Of a stretch of 64,000 bases of DNA, positions 21,159 through 33,175 are shown in pieces. Position 1 is the first letter of the stretch; every line of letters begins with the position of its first letter. The DNA is from Pseudoips prasinana (Eukaryota > Arthropoda > Insecta > Lepidoptera > Nolidae), in NCBI GenBank assembly GCA_951640165.1, contig OX621257.1, forward strand, positions 8,567,201-8,631,200, in the 5' to 3' direction. Position numbers and translations under genes: made by a program. Under the pieces are notes generated by a model. The model saw nothing but the letters and a program-made list of their open reading frames with translations. It searched no databases and was not told the DNA's origin.

Positions 21159-21745
21159 CAGTGACAGGTATATCACTGAACTGGTATGATACGTGATTGT
21201 GTTCTACTGACTTGCATGAAATCTGTTACTCTTTAAAGTTTAGCTTAGTTATCATAGTAGTTAATATTACAGCCACAAGGGATAGATAAAGCCAAGTTCT
21301 AAACTGTCTATATTTCAGTGACAGGTATATCACTGAACTGGTATGATACGTGATTGTGTTCTACTGACTTGCATGAAATCTGTGACTCTTTAAAGTTTTG
21401 TTTAGTTATCATAGTAGTTAATATTACAGCCACAAGGGATAGATAAAGCCAAGTTCTAAACCGTCTATATTTCAGTGACAGGTATATCACTGAACTGGTA
21501 TGATACGTGATTGTGTTCTACTGATTTGCATGAAATCTGTGACTCTTTAAAGTATGATTTAAGTTCTCTTTAAAAGTGGCAAGAAATCTATAACTGTTAA
21601 TGTCTTGTTTGTTTGTGGTCAATGTTATTTTTTTTTATATATTGCACAATAAATCACTTAGTTTAGTTATCATAGTAGTTAACATTATTGCCTCAAGGGA
21701 CAGATATAGACAAGTTCTAAACTGTCTATGTTTTAGTGGCGCCAT
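21159..21745 (+). repeat. 157-bp tandem repeat, two full units, one partial, one diverged remnant
   Basis: Units begin cagtgacaggtatatcactg at 21159, 21316 and 21473. Units 1 and 2 are nearly identical and contain cttgcatgaaatctgt, tagttatcatagtagttaat and agccacaagggatagataaa. The third breaks off at about 21560. A diverged piece (tagttatcatagtagttaac..gttctaaactgtctatgtt) follows at 21659-21740. The array starts 177 bp after the Osiris donor site at 20983. Confidence 0.9.
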
Positions 21746-22279
21746 TTGAATTCAGCTAGAACACGAGCACTTGTACAATTTGCAAGTTTTGAAATAATTT
21801 ATGTGAATGTATAAAAAAAAAGATAAAATTAAATTAGTCAACTTCTAAGATTTTGCCCACCCAGTGGCTTAGTATACGGTTGTCAAACTGCTCAGAAATG
21901 GTTTTCAGAATGCTATAGTGACTATTGCGCTCCAGGTGCAGTATTAACGCATCATAAGATACAAATTATATTTTAATTCTTGAGATACAAATTAAAAAAA
22001 AAACTGCAATGTATTATATTTAAGCCATCCGTATCCGCAAATATTATCAATGCACTATTAGCATTCTAAAACCAAGTAACTAAAAGGCTACCCCTTGGAA
22101 CCTTTGGACAGTAGAACCAATGGCCTCTAGTTCAAAGAAAAAGTACGCACCTTATATAGTATGTATTTTAACGTTCCACTGCAGGACATGGGCGATCTAG
22201 CATAATTAGGAGGGATAGGCAGTCATCACATGTCATTAAGAACATTTTAGAGAAATCTTTTAGGTCATTGAATTGTTAT

Positions 22280-22560
22280 GTAAAATATCATACATATATA
22301 GACTCACGCCTGTTTTCCAGAGGGGTAGGCAGAGACCACAGATTTCCATTTGTCACGTTCTTTGCACACCTCTTTTGCCTGGATTACTGTCATTATATTA
22401 AATAAAATAATAAAGGTTTTTACTCACGTAGACTTTAAAAAACGCTTGTAAATAGTCAGAACATATTTTAGTGATATAATTAAGTATACATAATTATTTC
22501 TAGTTACATAGTTATTTAGGCACACGGATGGTAAGGAAACATTTATAAGGCAATATTTCC
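22280..22560. repeat. Two interspersed repeats side by side
   Basis: 22290-22380 (agactcacgcctgttttcca, gaggggtaggcagagacca) also occurs at 33740-33835, and inverted in part at 26540-26580. 22395-22560 (aaggtttttactcacgtaga .. gcttgtaaatagtcagaaca) matches 26590-26755. The 21746-22280 stretch holds no recognised feature. Confidence 0.7.
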
Positions 22561-23785
22561 GGTTTTAAGTAACGTACGAAATAATTTATTTCATCATCAT
22601 CATCATCATTACAGCTGTAATAATTTATTTATTTCGTACTAAAGTCACTAGTGACTTTTAGAATGCGAGAAATTAATTATCTCGTACTTAACACGCAAAG
22701 GAAAACATCGTAAGGAAACATACATGCCCTAAAAGATTTCTCCAAAATCTTCTTAATGAGATGTGATGTCTGCCTAATTGTCCCTTCTAATTGTGAGAGG
22801 ACGCTCTTATCCTGCAGTGGGACTTGATACTATCTAATGTATATATAGGGTAGGCTCCTCAGCGGCGAGGATCGCTTTGGCCTCTTAACGCGTCATCGGT
22901 GAAACCGTGCAACTGATCACACCCTCTCTTAGAATTCTGTCCTTTTGCTTCAGCGGCCCCCTGAGCTGTGCCCTGAACCCCAAAAGGGTGGCCTCAGGTA
23001 TTAGTCGTTTAATTTAAGCTACTGGTTAAGAGCCTTCTGCGCTAGCCAAATGCTCATTGCCTTCAATTCTTTAATTTTTAGATTAGTAACTGGTTATTTA
23101 TTATGGGGTTTTGAGAAAATATATCTGATAAAACAGACCGCACGGACGGACTAATTATTTTTTGTAATTTTCTGTTTTCTGTATTCTACCATGTTTATGT
23201 ACTGCATTGTGAACTTGACAAGTACAAGTGTATGTTAATACCCAAGTGCTGAATTTTCATTATTTCATTATTATATGTATCACTAGTTGAATATAAAGCA
23301 ACGTAAACAAAGTCGCACAGCTTTATACAATGTAATATGCCATGACAGAATTTGCCGTACCCACAGGTCACATAAGCCACCCAAGATAACGTTTCAACAA
23401 ATTCCCATAGTTTGAGTGTTTTGCGGTTTTTGGGACAGCCACAAAGGGGTGCCCAGCTTTCGCATGACAGCATCGTGGACGGTTAAGTGGAATGCTATGC
23501 ACATAGATGAAATTGAGGATGTGTGAGTGTGATAGCCAAACCTTCTCGTGTTTATAGAAAACTCGTAGAAACCCATGACTGGAGCAACTACGTGTTACTT
23601 TGTTGTGATTTAATGCATCAATCATCGTTAGAGAAATATAAAGATTACAAAAACCGGTGAATAGCTTATCGTTATGAGTTTGTGACGTTAAATCTATATA
23701 CAAATAAATAAAATTGGAGTGTCTGTTTGTAATATTGAAATAACCGAATTTTACTACATGTATATGAATATATATACGGTACATA
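22561..23785. other. No gene recognised; open minus-strand frames of unknown meaning
   Basis: Overlapping minus-strand frames at 23195-23784 (138, 92 and 60 codons) cover a less AT-rich stretch (23340-23580) containing GTPLWLSQKPQNTQTMG. I recognise no family and see no splice structure. It could be an exon relic or chance. Confidence 0.3.
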
Positions 23786-23799
23786 CTCCAAAATAACTT

Positions 23800-24014
23800 T
23801 TTTTTTAATTTTTGTCTGTCTGTCTGTCTGTTTGTTCCGGCTAATCTCTGAAATCGCTGGACCGATTTTGACGGGACTTTTATTGGCAGATAGCTGATGT
23901 AATAAGGAGTAACTTAGGCTACTTTTATTTTAGAAAAATCTTTTATTTTTGAAAAAAATAAAATAAAACAAAATAAACTAATTAACACGCGGACGAAGTC
24001 GCGGGCACAGCTAG
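23800..24014 (+). mobile_element. Helitron-like element, 3' end
   Basis: Ends acacgcggacgaagtcgcgg gcacagCTAG|T with a CGCG-type hairpin just before the terminus. The upstream body has gtctgtctgtctgtttgttc and gctggaccgattttgacggg. The 5' end is not certain. Confidence 0.55.
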
Positions 24015-24299
24015 TAATAAATAAAAACAACATAAGGATGGTGTAGCATCAATGTATAATAACAACTAAAACAGAAACACACAATTCAACTTTAATAATG
24101 TTTGTAAAGAATATGATGTATGGATTAGCAATCTTTATAATTTTTTATTACATTATGAGAGAACATACAGAAAGGATGTTTTTATTATATCAACAATAAA
24201 ATCGTTAAGTTACAATTTTCGTGGTGTAACAATGATCTTATTAGTATTTCCGTACACCGGAATACATTTATTACCGCCAATTATTAGTTCAATTTAAAA

Positions 24300-24480
24300 A
24301 TATAGTTAGTGGGGGGTATAGAGGTTATCCGAGGGAACATCTCCCAAGGAACGAGTAGCAGCGTCTCTCTGTGCAATGTGACCATCAGACTGCGGTGGCC
24401 AACCCGTCTACCAAGGTCAGTAACCAGTAAGTGGAGGTTCGAACCCCAAAGGTGGTGCGGTATATAAAGAACAATGTCCA
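24300..24480 (-). repeat. tRNA-like/LINE-tail repeat fragment
   Basis: tctcccaaggaacgagtagc .. gaccatcagactgcggtggc .. gaggttcgaaccccaaaggt. A related copy is at 29830-30010 (tctcccagagaacgcgcagc, gaccataaaactgcgatcgc). 24015-24299 and 24481-25012 hold nothing that I recognise. Confidence 0.5.
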
Positions 24481-25012
24481 TTTTTCACCTGACTTTGTAT
24501 AGAAATGAAATAAATCTTAAAATTCAGCTTATTGAATTGTAAATTAATTACGCTTATCACAATGTTAAAAGAAACGCAGGAAAAAAATATATTTTAATAT
24601 TTCTCTACGTCCAGGTTAAACGTATTAACATATTTTGAATGCATCTCAACAGTATCTCTATGTAGTCTGTGATCTCAACTCACACTTTTCTAGGACGTTC
24701 CATTTTACATACTGCTACTTGGCTTTATTCAACTCTGTTACTGAGTTCTATAGATTATTTCACGATTTATTTACAAGTATTTTTATACAAATAAGTATTT
24801 TAAAAGTACAGATTAATTAAAAATAACATAATAAATAAAAACATTAATCATGCAGTATGTCATTAAGTGTGCACAAGTGAAACGGATTTTTTTGACATTT
24901 GACGAAAAAATTACATTTTAGACCATAGCTAAGTAAGTATTCCTATATAAACTTCGAGCGTTAATGATAGGTTCTAGCACATTAATTTTTTTTCTTTATT
25001 TTATATTTGGTA

Positions 25013-25974
25013 CAGTCCCGCAAACTTATCTGGCCCGCTGGCAGCGTCGCTGTTATCGCATTTAGTGTTGCTAGTAACTATTTTTTGCAATAAAGGGTAA
25101 AAATAATATGCACATTGTAACGTAAATATTATTTCACTAAAAAGAAAACAAATACTGTCATTACAAATCTTTATTTTTTATACAATAATTATGATCATTT
25201 ACATAAAATGTATGAATGAGTGTGAGTGTCCTCTAACGGGGATACTCCAGGTATTATTATGTCACCGGAATTGTTTAATGCAGAAGTCATTTCATCATCA
25301 TCATTATCATAATCACTGCTTTCACTTTCACTATCACTACCTAATTGATTGATGCAAGGCTCGTCTAAGTATCCATCCCTTTTCGATACTCATTTTCAAT
25401 ATTTTTAATTGATTGCAATGCTTTTGCCATTCATTGACTGTTATTTTATCAAAAGCTTCTGCAATCAATGTAGGCATTTCAGAATTCGATCTACTAATAT
25501 TCTGATCTGCTATAAATTTTTGCATCTGCTTGCTCTTTTTCTTTCACAAGTTTTCTTACAAATCACTCCTCGACACTTACAATGGATATAATATACACAA
25601 TTAAATAAATAATGAATATTTTAAAATATGTATTTAAATTTAAAGTGCGAGGGGGAGTTTCGTATTTTTTCAAAAGCTGACAACACTAAACTGTAGCAGC
25701 AGCTACGCGTTCTCATACAACTTATTGAAGGGTATAATTGGTGCCTGAAGGTGTTTTTCTTCATTCATATAATTCAATACTTGTAATATAACGTTCCTCG
25801 CATCACTTTTTAAAGCTTTCGGCATTTTTCACAATTAAAAACCACAAAAAGAAAAATAAATACACGCAACAAACAATCAATGGCAGGAATGTCAGGGAAT
25901 AACAGCCGATTGACATTTCAAACTGGCGGTTAGTTCTACTTTTGGCCACCGGGCCAGATAAGTTTGTGGCACTA
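25013..25974 (-). mobile_element. Relic DNA transposon with terminal inverted repeats and a decayed transposase tail
   Basis: The left end cagtcccgcaaacttatctg and right end cagataagtttgtggcacta are inverted repeats (about 27 bp, few mismatches) flanked by TA. The minus-strand interior encodes an acidic C-terminal tail (SDSESESSDYDNDDDEM) after a segment TVNEWQKHCNQ resembling the W..C..H end of eukaryotic DDE transposases. A frameshift near 25380 separates the two. The catalytic domain is missing, so the element is an internally deleted, non-autonomous copy. Confidence 0.65.
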
Positions 25975-26883
25975 TAAATGACAAATCCTAACTATACAAT
26001 TCTATTACTCATAATTACCTGATTCATACCAAAGCAAGCAAAGGCCGCCTGCCATTATGCCAAGAAAAGTAAAATTAATATTTTCTTGACTTCGTAGTGT
26101 TTATATCGTAAAAATGACTTTATGACATTATTTTCTAAACTTACAGGTAGCCTTTCTGCTAAACCTTATAACTATACATACATTTTCACTATTAGGTTTT
26201 TAAATGTATGGAAGGTGGGCATTGTTCTTTGTAATATTATTTGGTAGATGGCTTGAACCCGCGCTCGCCTCTTTAGTTTGTTGAAGCATTGAATACCTCC
26301 TTAGCTAACTGTAAACGTCATGTCAAAAAACTAAAAATTACACCAGCTATTTAATCCAAAATAATTATGGATTAATTGAAAATGATTTGGGCATTTAGAA
26401 AGCCATTGTGAATGGTACAACCGGAAGGGAGAGACCTCTTAGAATACTCTCTGATCAAATTGGAAATTTTCTCAAGAAATGCCCGGTCAAAAGTACCCTA
26501 AACCGGCAAGCAGGTTTAAAGAATATAATGTCAATAAACGAGGCAAAAGAGGAGTGCAAAGATCGTGACAAATGAAAATCCATTGTCTCAGCATAAAATA
26601 AAATAAAAAAGGTTTTTATTCACGTAACCTTAAAAAAAGCGCTTGTAAATAGTCATAACATGTTTGTAGTAATAAAGTTGTATACATTATTATTTCTAGT
26701 AACATAAATATTTAGGTACACATTGTATGAAAACATTTATAAAATTTATTTTATTTTAGCAATGATATTTAGCTAGCTCGTATCAAGTTATTGTCAAGAG
26801 ATTATATTTAATTATCTAGTTTAAGTCTAATATTTTTACTACATATTGTCAATGGTTCTATCTATATTAAGGTATTATTATTA

Positions 26884-28479
26884 TACACACATCAACACAA
26901 TCTAGGGATATTGAACATTTCATTGATTATCTAGAAAACTATAAACATTTTGTTATGACTGTAAATGGAAGAATTAAAGATAATTTCATGGCCGATATTT
27001 AAACATTAACAACACGATGCGATTTTGTTTTTCTAATTAATAAAAGTCTTAAATTAATTAAGCCATAGAAAATTACTGAGTGAACAAAAACATTTTATTC
27101 TTATAAAATTATTCAATCGAATTAAATGAATAAAAATCTTACCAAATCTGATAATCAGTAATCGGTATTTCCTCCTCTAACATTAATCACACAGCGGCAA
27201 CGATTTTCCATACTTAAAATTAAGGTGTCAATGTCTTGCTGGGGTATGCAGTCCCAAGTTCTTTTTAAATGTTCGAAAAGTTGTTCTTCTGTTGTCAAGT
27301 TGGGCGGAAAATCCCTCAATGCTCTTCGCTGTAACATGTCCCAGGCGTGTTCAATTGGGTTTAAGTCTGGCGACTGTGGAGGCCAATCTAATACCTGAAC
27401 ATCGTGTTCTCGAAGGGCGGCCCTCACCAGCCGCGCTGTATGGGAAGGTGCATTGTCATGCATGAGCTGAAATTCTTGCCCCGTTAGGGCCCTGAGCGGG
27501 ACAATGACACGTTCTACTACCTCCTCACGGTATCTATGGGCAGTCATGCTGCCCTGAATCCAAATGAGTTGGGTTCGTCCGCCGATTCGTATTCCTGCCC
27601 ACACCATAATTGTCCCGCCTTGGTAAGAGTGGACCTCCTGTGGATGTCGGAGACGGCTGACCCTGCCTGGAGTTCTCCAAACGCGTGTTCGTCTCGAATC
27701 TGGATGAAATCCATAGCGGGACTCATCAGTGAACAGCACCAATGACCATTGTTGATCACTCCATGTCAAATGTTCTTGAGCCCATAAAAGTCGCCTACCG
27801 CGATTGCCACGTCGCAGCGCTGGGACTCGTAGCGGTCTGCGAGCATGAAGACCAACTTCATGCAGCCTCCTTCGCACGGTTTGGTCGCTCACCAGCAGCT
27901 GCTGACCCTCCTGGAGCCTTTGCACTAGTTGCATCGCTGTGATATTGGGTAGTCTTCTGGCGGTCATTTGGAGAAATCGATCCTGTCTCTGAGTGGTAAC
28001 ACGATATCTACCTGTGTGCCGTTCTGCCACATCTCCAGTAGCGCGATAACGTGACCACAGCCTGGATACCACATTTTGGCTTGTGCCCAGAGACTCAGCA
28101 ACGACGCGTTGAATAGCACCGTTTTGTAACATGCCAACTGCCCGTAACATTTCATCTCGACTCAAATGATGGCGTGGCATGACGCTAAAAAGCTTACACA
28201 ACCAATTGAGAAAAGAAAATAAAACAATTTATCAGGTTTTCTTCAATTAACACGCAAAAAAAATTTTAATGCAACTTCTTGAAATTAGATACAACTCAAG
28301 ATTGCGCTGTGCTTTGCGTGTTTTCATTTGTTTCTCATTTTAATTTTTAAATTTTGAATAAAGAATAGACAAGGTTTAAATCTGTAAATAAACTTTTTAA
28401 GGCAACTAAATAGGTTTTAAACAATAAAGCCATGTTTGATTTCAAAATAACGTATCCCTAGACTTTGTTGATGTGTGTA
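26884..28479 (-). mobile_element. Complete Tc1-type transposon, 1596 bp
   Basis: The terminal repeats tacacacatcaaca..tctagggata (left) and tatccctaga..tgttgatgtgtgta (right) match over about 27 bp with two mismatches. It is flanked by TA at 26882-26883 and 28480-28481. It encodes one intact transposase on the minus strand. Terminal repeats and protein differ from the Tc1 element at 16.5 kb, so it is a separate family. Confidence 0.92.
27155..28201 (-). CDS. Tc1-family transposase, intact, DD34E (second family)
   Basis: 348 aa from the first Met; the start at Met8 (MPRHHLSRDEM) is more typical. Helix-turn-helix at about residues 17-50 (AIQRVVAESLGTSQNVVSRL), a GRYRVTTQRQDRF linker, and a second DNA-binding half to about 125. 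Catalytic residues are D159 (LFTDE), D249 (LMHDNAPSHTA) and E284 (PDLNPIEHAWD), with 34 residues between the last two. The C-terminus is SMENRCRCVINVRGGNTDY. There is no stop or frameshift. It would act on the 27-bp ends of its own element. Confidence 0.95.
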   Translation of the reverse strand: MCKLFSVMPRHHLSRDEMLRAVGMLQNGAIQRVVAESLGTSQNVVSRLWSRYRATGDVAERHTGRYRVTTQRQDRFLQMTARRLPNITAMQLVQRLQEGQQLLVSDQTVRRRLHEVGLHARRPLRVPALRRGNRGRRLLWAQEHLTWSDQQWSLVLFTDESRYGFHPDSRRTRVWRTPGRVSRLRHPQEVHSYQGGTIMVWAGIRIGGRTQLIWIQGSMTAHRYREEVVERVIVPLRALTGQEFQLMHDNAPSHTARLVRAALREHDVQVLDWPPQSPDLNPIEHAWDMLQRRALRDFPPNLTTEEQLFEHLKRTWDCIPQQDIDTLILSMENRCRCVINVRGGNTDY

Positions 28480-28481
28480 TA

Positions 28482-29134
28482 CATCCCTCATATCCCTCTA
28501 GAGCACAGACGTGGTGAGTCTATGTATGAAAAGAATACAATAAACGTGTACAGTAGGCCTTATTCTATTATATAATTTGTAAAAGCATTTTAGATGAGTC
28601 AACATTTATATATCCAAATTACGATGTACTAGTAGATATGAAACACAGAGCTATATGAGTTTAACACGCGTAATTTACCTTTGACAAACATAGATAGTAA
28701 TTCAGCAAGTTAGTTTAGTCTATATTTCAGCAAATGCGAATAACTAAGCGAATCCATTGAATTGCAAACTCCAGTTTCTGCCTTTGCACAACGTAGACAG
28801 ATTGTGTAGCGAGTATAAATTTTATTTGTATTATGACTGTCAAAGTTTGTATATGTAACTCTTTGTAAGTCATACACGCAAATATCCAAATGGAATTCCA
28901 AATAGATTTAGTTAAAATTTGTAATGTATCGCCTAAAATTTGTAATATAATAAATTATAATCACATAGGCTACAATCAATTTGGTGTATTAAAACTTAAT
29001 TAATATTGAAAGGCTTTTAATACATTTTCATTTTATTTGGTGGTTGGCTTTTGACTCAGCCTTTTGATTAAGCTATTGTGCTCTTATTTAGCTACTCGAA
29101 CTGTTTTAGTAGCGGCCAGAAGGCGAAAGTGATT
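28482..29134. other. No gene recognised
   Basis: AT-rich DNA without motif-bearing frames. The 63-codon minus frame at 28710-28901 has no visible domain. Confidence 0.4.
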
Positions 29135-29630
29135 AAAAAGGCGACCAAGTGCGAGTCGGACTCGCCCATGAAGGGTTCCGTAGCAGGAAGTAACAATATA
29201 AAAGTAATAATCTAAATGTTCTTGTAGTAGTTGATTGAATGAAAGGGAATTTACAGTTTATGATTTATGACGTATTAAAAAAAACTACATACTAGATCTC
29301 GTCCAAACACTCTCTTATTTCAGAACTAATAGGGGAGGGGACATTTTACCACTTCGGAAGTGTACGTATCTACCCATAAAATCCCCAAATGTATGGATTA
29401 AATGAAAAAAAAAAATCATTTCTTAGTATGGGGAACCCCCATATTATTGTTTTTTCTATTTTGTGTGAAAATCTTAATGCAGTTCACAAAATAAATCTAC
29501 TTACCAAGTTTCAACAGTATAGTCCTTATAGTTTCAGAAAAAAGTGGCTGTGACATACGGACGGATAGACAGACAGACATAACGAATCTATAAGGGTTCC
29601 GTTTTTTTTTTACGGAACCCAAACAGAGCT
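29135..29630 (+). repeat. LINE 3'-end remnant
   Basis: aagtgcgagtcggactcgcc, catgaagggttccgtagc at the left and ggacggatagacagacagac..gggttccg..ttacggaaccc at the right. Same broad family as 9578-9868 and 61014-61285 but more diverged, with a different interior. Confidence 0.6.
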
Positions 29631-29819
29631 TCAGTGATCGACCAGAAACTTTGCCCGATGGTAGATGCTTCTGCAATGTAATTTACAGTACGTGTACTGG
29701 TGTTTTCGTAATTTCAACCACATCTTATAGTATATAGTATATATAGTGAGCTATCTGGGATATCTTAGTCTTTAGTCACAATTAAACTTCAAACCGCCGC
29801 GCCGCCGAGTAGTGCCTTC

Positions 29820-30010
29820 CGATGGGGTCGTAGATATCACCTCGAGGGGATATCTCCCAGAGAACGCGCAGCAGCGTTTTTGTTAATATGACCATAAAAC
29901 TGCGATCGCCAATCCGTCTGCCAGGCGTGGCAATTATGGGATATCCCGCCATTTTTTGCGGGATGCCTTTGTCCAGCAGTGGTTGTTTTTCAGATGATGA
30001 TGATGAACCT
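29820..30010 (+). repeat. LINE tail with (GAT)n end
   Basis: gatatctcccagagaacgcg .. gtctgccaggcgtggcaatt .. gcctttgtccagcagtggtt .. cagatgatgatgatgaa. This is the tail form found in several RTE-like remnants in this window. Confidence 0.6.
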
Positions 30011-30627
30011 TAGGGTGTTGCAGAGAGATCATGGCAGGTACACTACAGTTGCCTTCACAGATACAAAATCGACCGATGAAATCAAAATCGGGAAACCTTA
30101 AAAAGAAAAGAAAGTAATACCTTTCTTATGTCTATTTAGTGAACTAGAAATAACAAACGATCCGTCAACACTGACAATGTGTAAACACACTGATAAATGT
30201 AGGACATATTGTATTAAAAATATAAGAGCACTAGGGTGAAAATACTTGGACTACATAACTCCTTTATTTGTCTATATGTCTATTTTTTCGACCCCGTTCT
30301 ACTTCACTAGATACGCTATTCAATTAATTCTGAAAGATTAATTTATTCTGATATAAATATACATAAAAGTTGCAAGTGAGGTATTATGGTATGGTATCGT
30401 TACTACTCTGGCTCACTTGTGTTTTGGTTTGATTCCCGCACTGAAAAAATATTTAAGCAACTTATGTATGGTGAAATTTACGACCGAGAATTGTACGTTA
30501 GTTATGTACCCACGATACAGGTTTTTATTTCAATAGTGCGGGCGTTGTCTTTAATTATAAAAAAAAAACAACACTGTCACTGCTCAGTTTTATGGATTCT
30601 TTTTTCCCAATTTTATAATGATATAAT

Positions 30628-30885
30628 TAATAATATCCTGGGACATTATTTACACACGGCCATCTGATCCCAAACTAAGTAGAGCTTGTACTATGCAAAC
30701 CAGATAACTGATATACTACATATACTACTTTTTTTGTAAATACATACCTACTTATATAGATAATGACACCCAGAGTCAGGACAAACAGACATGTTCATGC
30801 ACACAGATATCTGTCCTAGATGGGAATCGAATCCACGACCTCCGGCGTGAAAAGGAAGCTTTTGGCAACCACGCCAACCCAACTT
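30628..30885 (-). repeat. tRNA-derived SINE family C
   Basis: ataatatcctgggacattat .. ccatctgatcccaaactaag .. atgttcatgcacacagatat .. gatgggaatcgaatccacga. The reversed tRNA-like head is at the right. Full plus-strand copy at 60289-60535. Confidence 0.8.
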
Positions 30886-33004
30886 CACTCGTAAATTATT
30901 TCTATTCTTTTAATTTTGATAAAATTTCATTAGTATTAATAATGAATTTAGTAGTGGCTCGCAAACTCAGCAAGGCTGTGAAACTAAACATAATGACAGC
31001 TCATTCTATTTTAGGAATGTTACCTTTGTGGGAGCAAGTTTAGGTACCTTCATTAGTAAATAGATTAATCCTTTATAAATACTTACATTGCGTTAACTGT
31101 AATTACTCCTACACATACTAGCTCACTAAGCCAGATAAACCGATAAATTCTCCGTAATCCGAACTTTAGAAATGTGACTAAGAAGACTGCAGAGAGAGTC
31201 AATATATCTTATTCAGTGTCTTTGTTAAAACCATAGTGATTACACTTTGCTGTTGCGAAATAGAGCACGTGGCTTATGTACGAGTTATTTACTAAATAAT
31301 CTAATAAAACTATGTTTATTACTCGATGTGTTTCGTAGCCCGGCTACGGCGTAGTCGCAGAGCACTACGACGTAGCAGAACTTATAACTAAACTTTATTC
31401 ATTTCGTTACTTTATTTAGTTCGGTACTTTTACATAATTTGTAGATCGATTCTAAGTATAAATAAGTTTTCAATGGCTATTTTTACACATACAAACAATA
31501 TGTAAATATAAAGGTTGACTGGAAGAGAATACTCCGGCATTAAGTCCGCCTCTGAACAATCTTGTGCAAAAAGTAATTCATAAATATAATACAGCTATTT
31601 TTACATTTTAAGTGGAACATACAGATAATTTTCGCGAGTTTCATGTTTTTTTCTCAACTTAAAAGTGCTCATTGCACCTAAAGAAGTTTTCACATAAAAA
31701 TAACATAAAAATACACGTTTAAACCTATTTCAATAAATGTCTAAATATTATAATCTTAATCTATAAATAATACTACAACATCAAAGCCAATGCTTAGATG
31801 TTGGGCTCATTAAAAATCCCTTGACTTGAGCAATTAATCATGCATACAAAATATTAAGCATCAAAATGTGACAGCTACCTTTCCATTTTTAAAGACCCAA
31901 TATATCATTCTATAGAGAAAACATTATATTTTACTTATCTGTGGCATTTCATTGCTTGGTACACATCAATCTTAAGACCGTCTGTAAAAATTTATTCTTA
32001 AAATAAATCAGTAAAATGAATGAGCTACATTACACGTTATTTAGAGAAAATGTAATAAGGTTTTATTTGAGACAATGTAACAAAGACAATTCTTTCTACA
32101 ACACATAGGTGTTGTAGAAAGAATTGTCACATGTTTAATAAATAAATAAATAAATAGTTTTTATCTTCATTCAAAATATGAGTAATAAGTGAAAGTTAAT
32201 ATACATGAATAAGTTAATAGTATTTGTCGATATAAACAGACGATAGTTCACGTGACATCCTACTAGTAGGTAGCCTAGGCCTGTGAGTGTGAGAGAGTAA
32301 GAGAGAGGTGAACCAAAATTTCTTCCTCATTACATTTTAGAGTGCTCATCGAGCGTTAAATGAAACTATCGTCTAGACTGTTTTTCGGCCATTTACAATC
32401 TAAGTTGGTGGCGGCATACTAGTAGGCCCCGATCTACTTTACCTGTATGCGTATTAAAGTAGAGTGATAGTAGCAAAAAACATCGCTTAAACAAGCTCTT
32501 TCATGCATTTCTCAAGTACGTAAGTAACCTCTTGAACCGAGATTGAAATCCTTTAGAGGTATCAAACTTTTTGACTGCAAGTATAAAATACTGGATCTTA
32601 TTTTTATCTTAATCTGTTGAGCCTTGTAACTTAAAATTTGATATGTGTTTTAGGTTAATTTATATAAAACCGAATATATATGTCTCAAAATCAAAATCAA
32701 AATCATTTTAATTTAGTAAATGGACAGTATTAAAGTAGTTAAGGACAAGTAGATTTAACATTTAAGTGACACAGATACTAATTTCCCTGGTGCGGGTGTT
32801 GTTTTATAAAAAAACAACTTACAATACAATGTTTTTAGCAATGTTTTTAAACTCTTATTCAATGTTAAAAATAACCAATGTATATTATTAGGCCATGCAA
32901 TGTCTTATATTGTCAAATAGCTGATTATTAAACCATTAAATATATTAATATTCTAGATCACAGCCACAAAATTCGATGAGGAGGACATTTCTATTATTTG
33001 AAAT
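30886..33004. other. No gene recognised; one short perfect hairpin
   Basis: Long AT-rich stretch with no convincing frame or named repeat. A 20-bp inverted repeat lies at 32085-32128. At about 32220-32410 the words gatagttcacgtgac, gagtgtgagagagtaagaga and taaatgaaactatcgtcta stand out as less AT-rich, but no feature could be defined. Confidence 0.4.
32085..32128. repeat. Perfect 20-bp inverted repeat, 4-base loop
   Basis: gacaattctttctacaacac (32085-32104), loop atag, then the exact complement to 32128. Short and stable; no terminal signals of a transposon. Confidence 0.85.
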
Positions 33005-33009
33005 AGAAT

Positions 33010-33175
33010 GTGTTGAGCACGAATATTTGTTTCTGAGTCATGGATGTTTTCTATGTATTTAAGTATTTATCTATCTATATAAGTATGTATATCGTCACCT
33101 GGTACCCATAGTAAAAGCTTTGCTTAGCTTTGCTTTGCTGAGTTTGGGGCTATTTTCCCAAGATATTATTATTAT
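33010..33175 (+). repeat. SINE family A fragment
   Basis: agcacgaatatttgtttctg .. gtatgtatatcgtcacctgg .. agtttggggctattttccc. The tRNA-like head is missing. It carries a small duplication of tgctttgc. A separate repeat (tagactcacgcctgtttccc) is at 33740-33835. Confidence 0.75.

Noticed and set aside
21159..21745. CRISPR-like or satellite array
   Set aside because: Only two full contiguous units without spacers, in a eukaryotic intron/3' region; a local tandem duplication.
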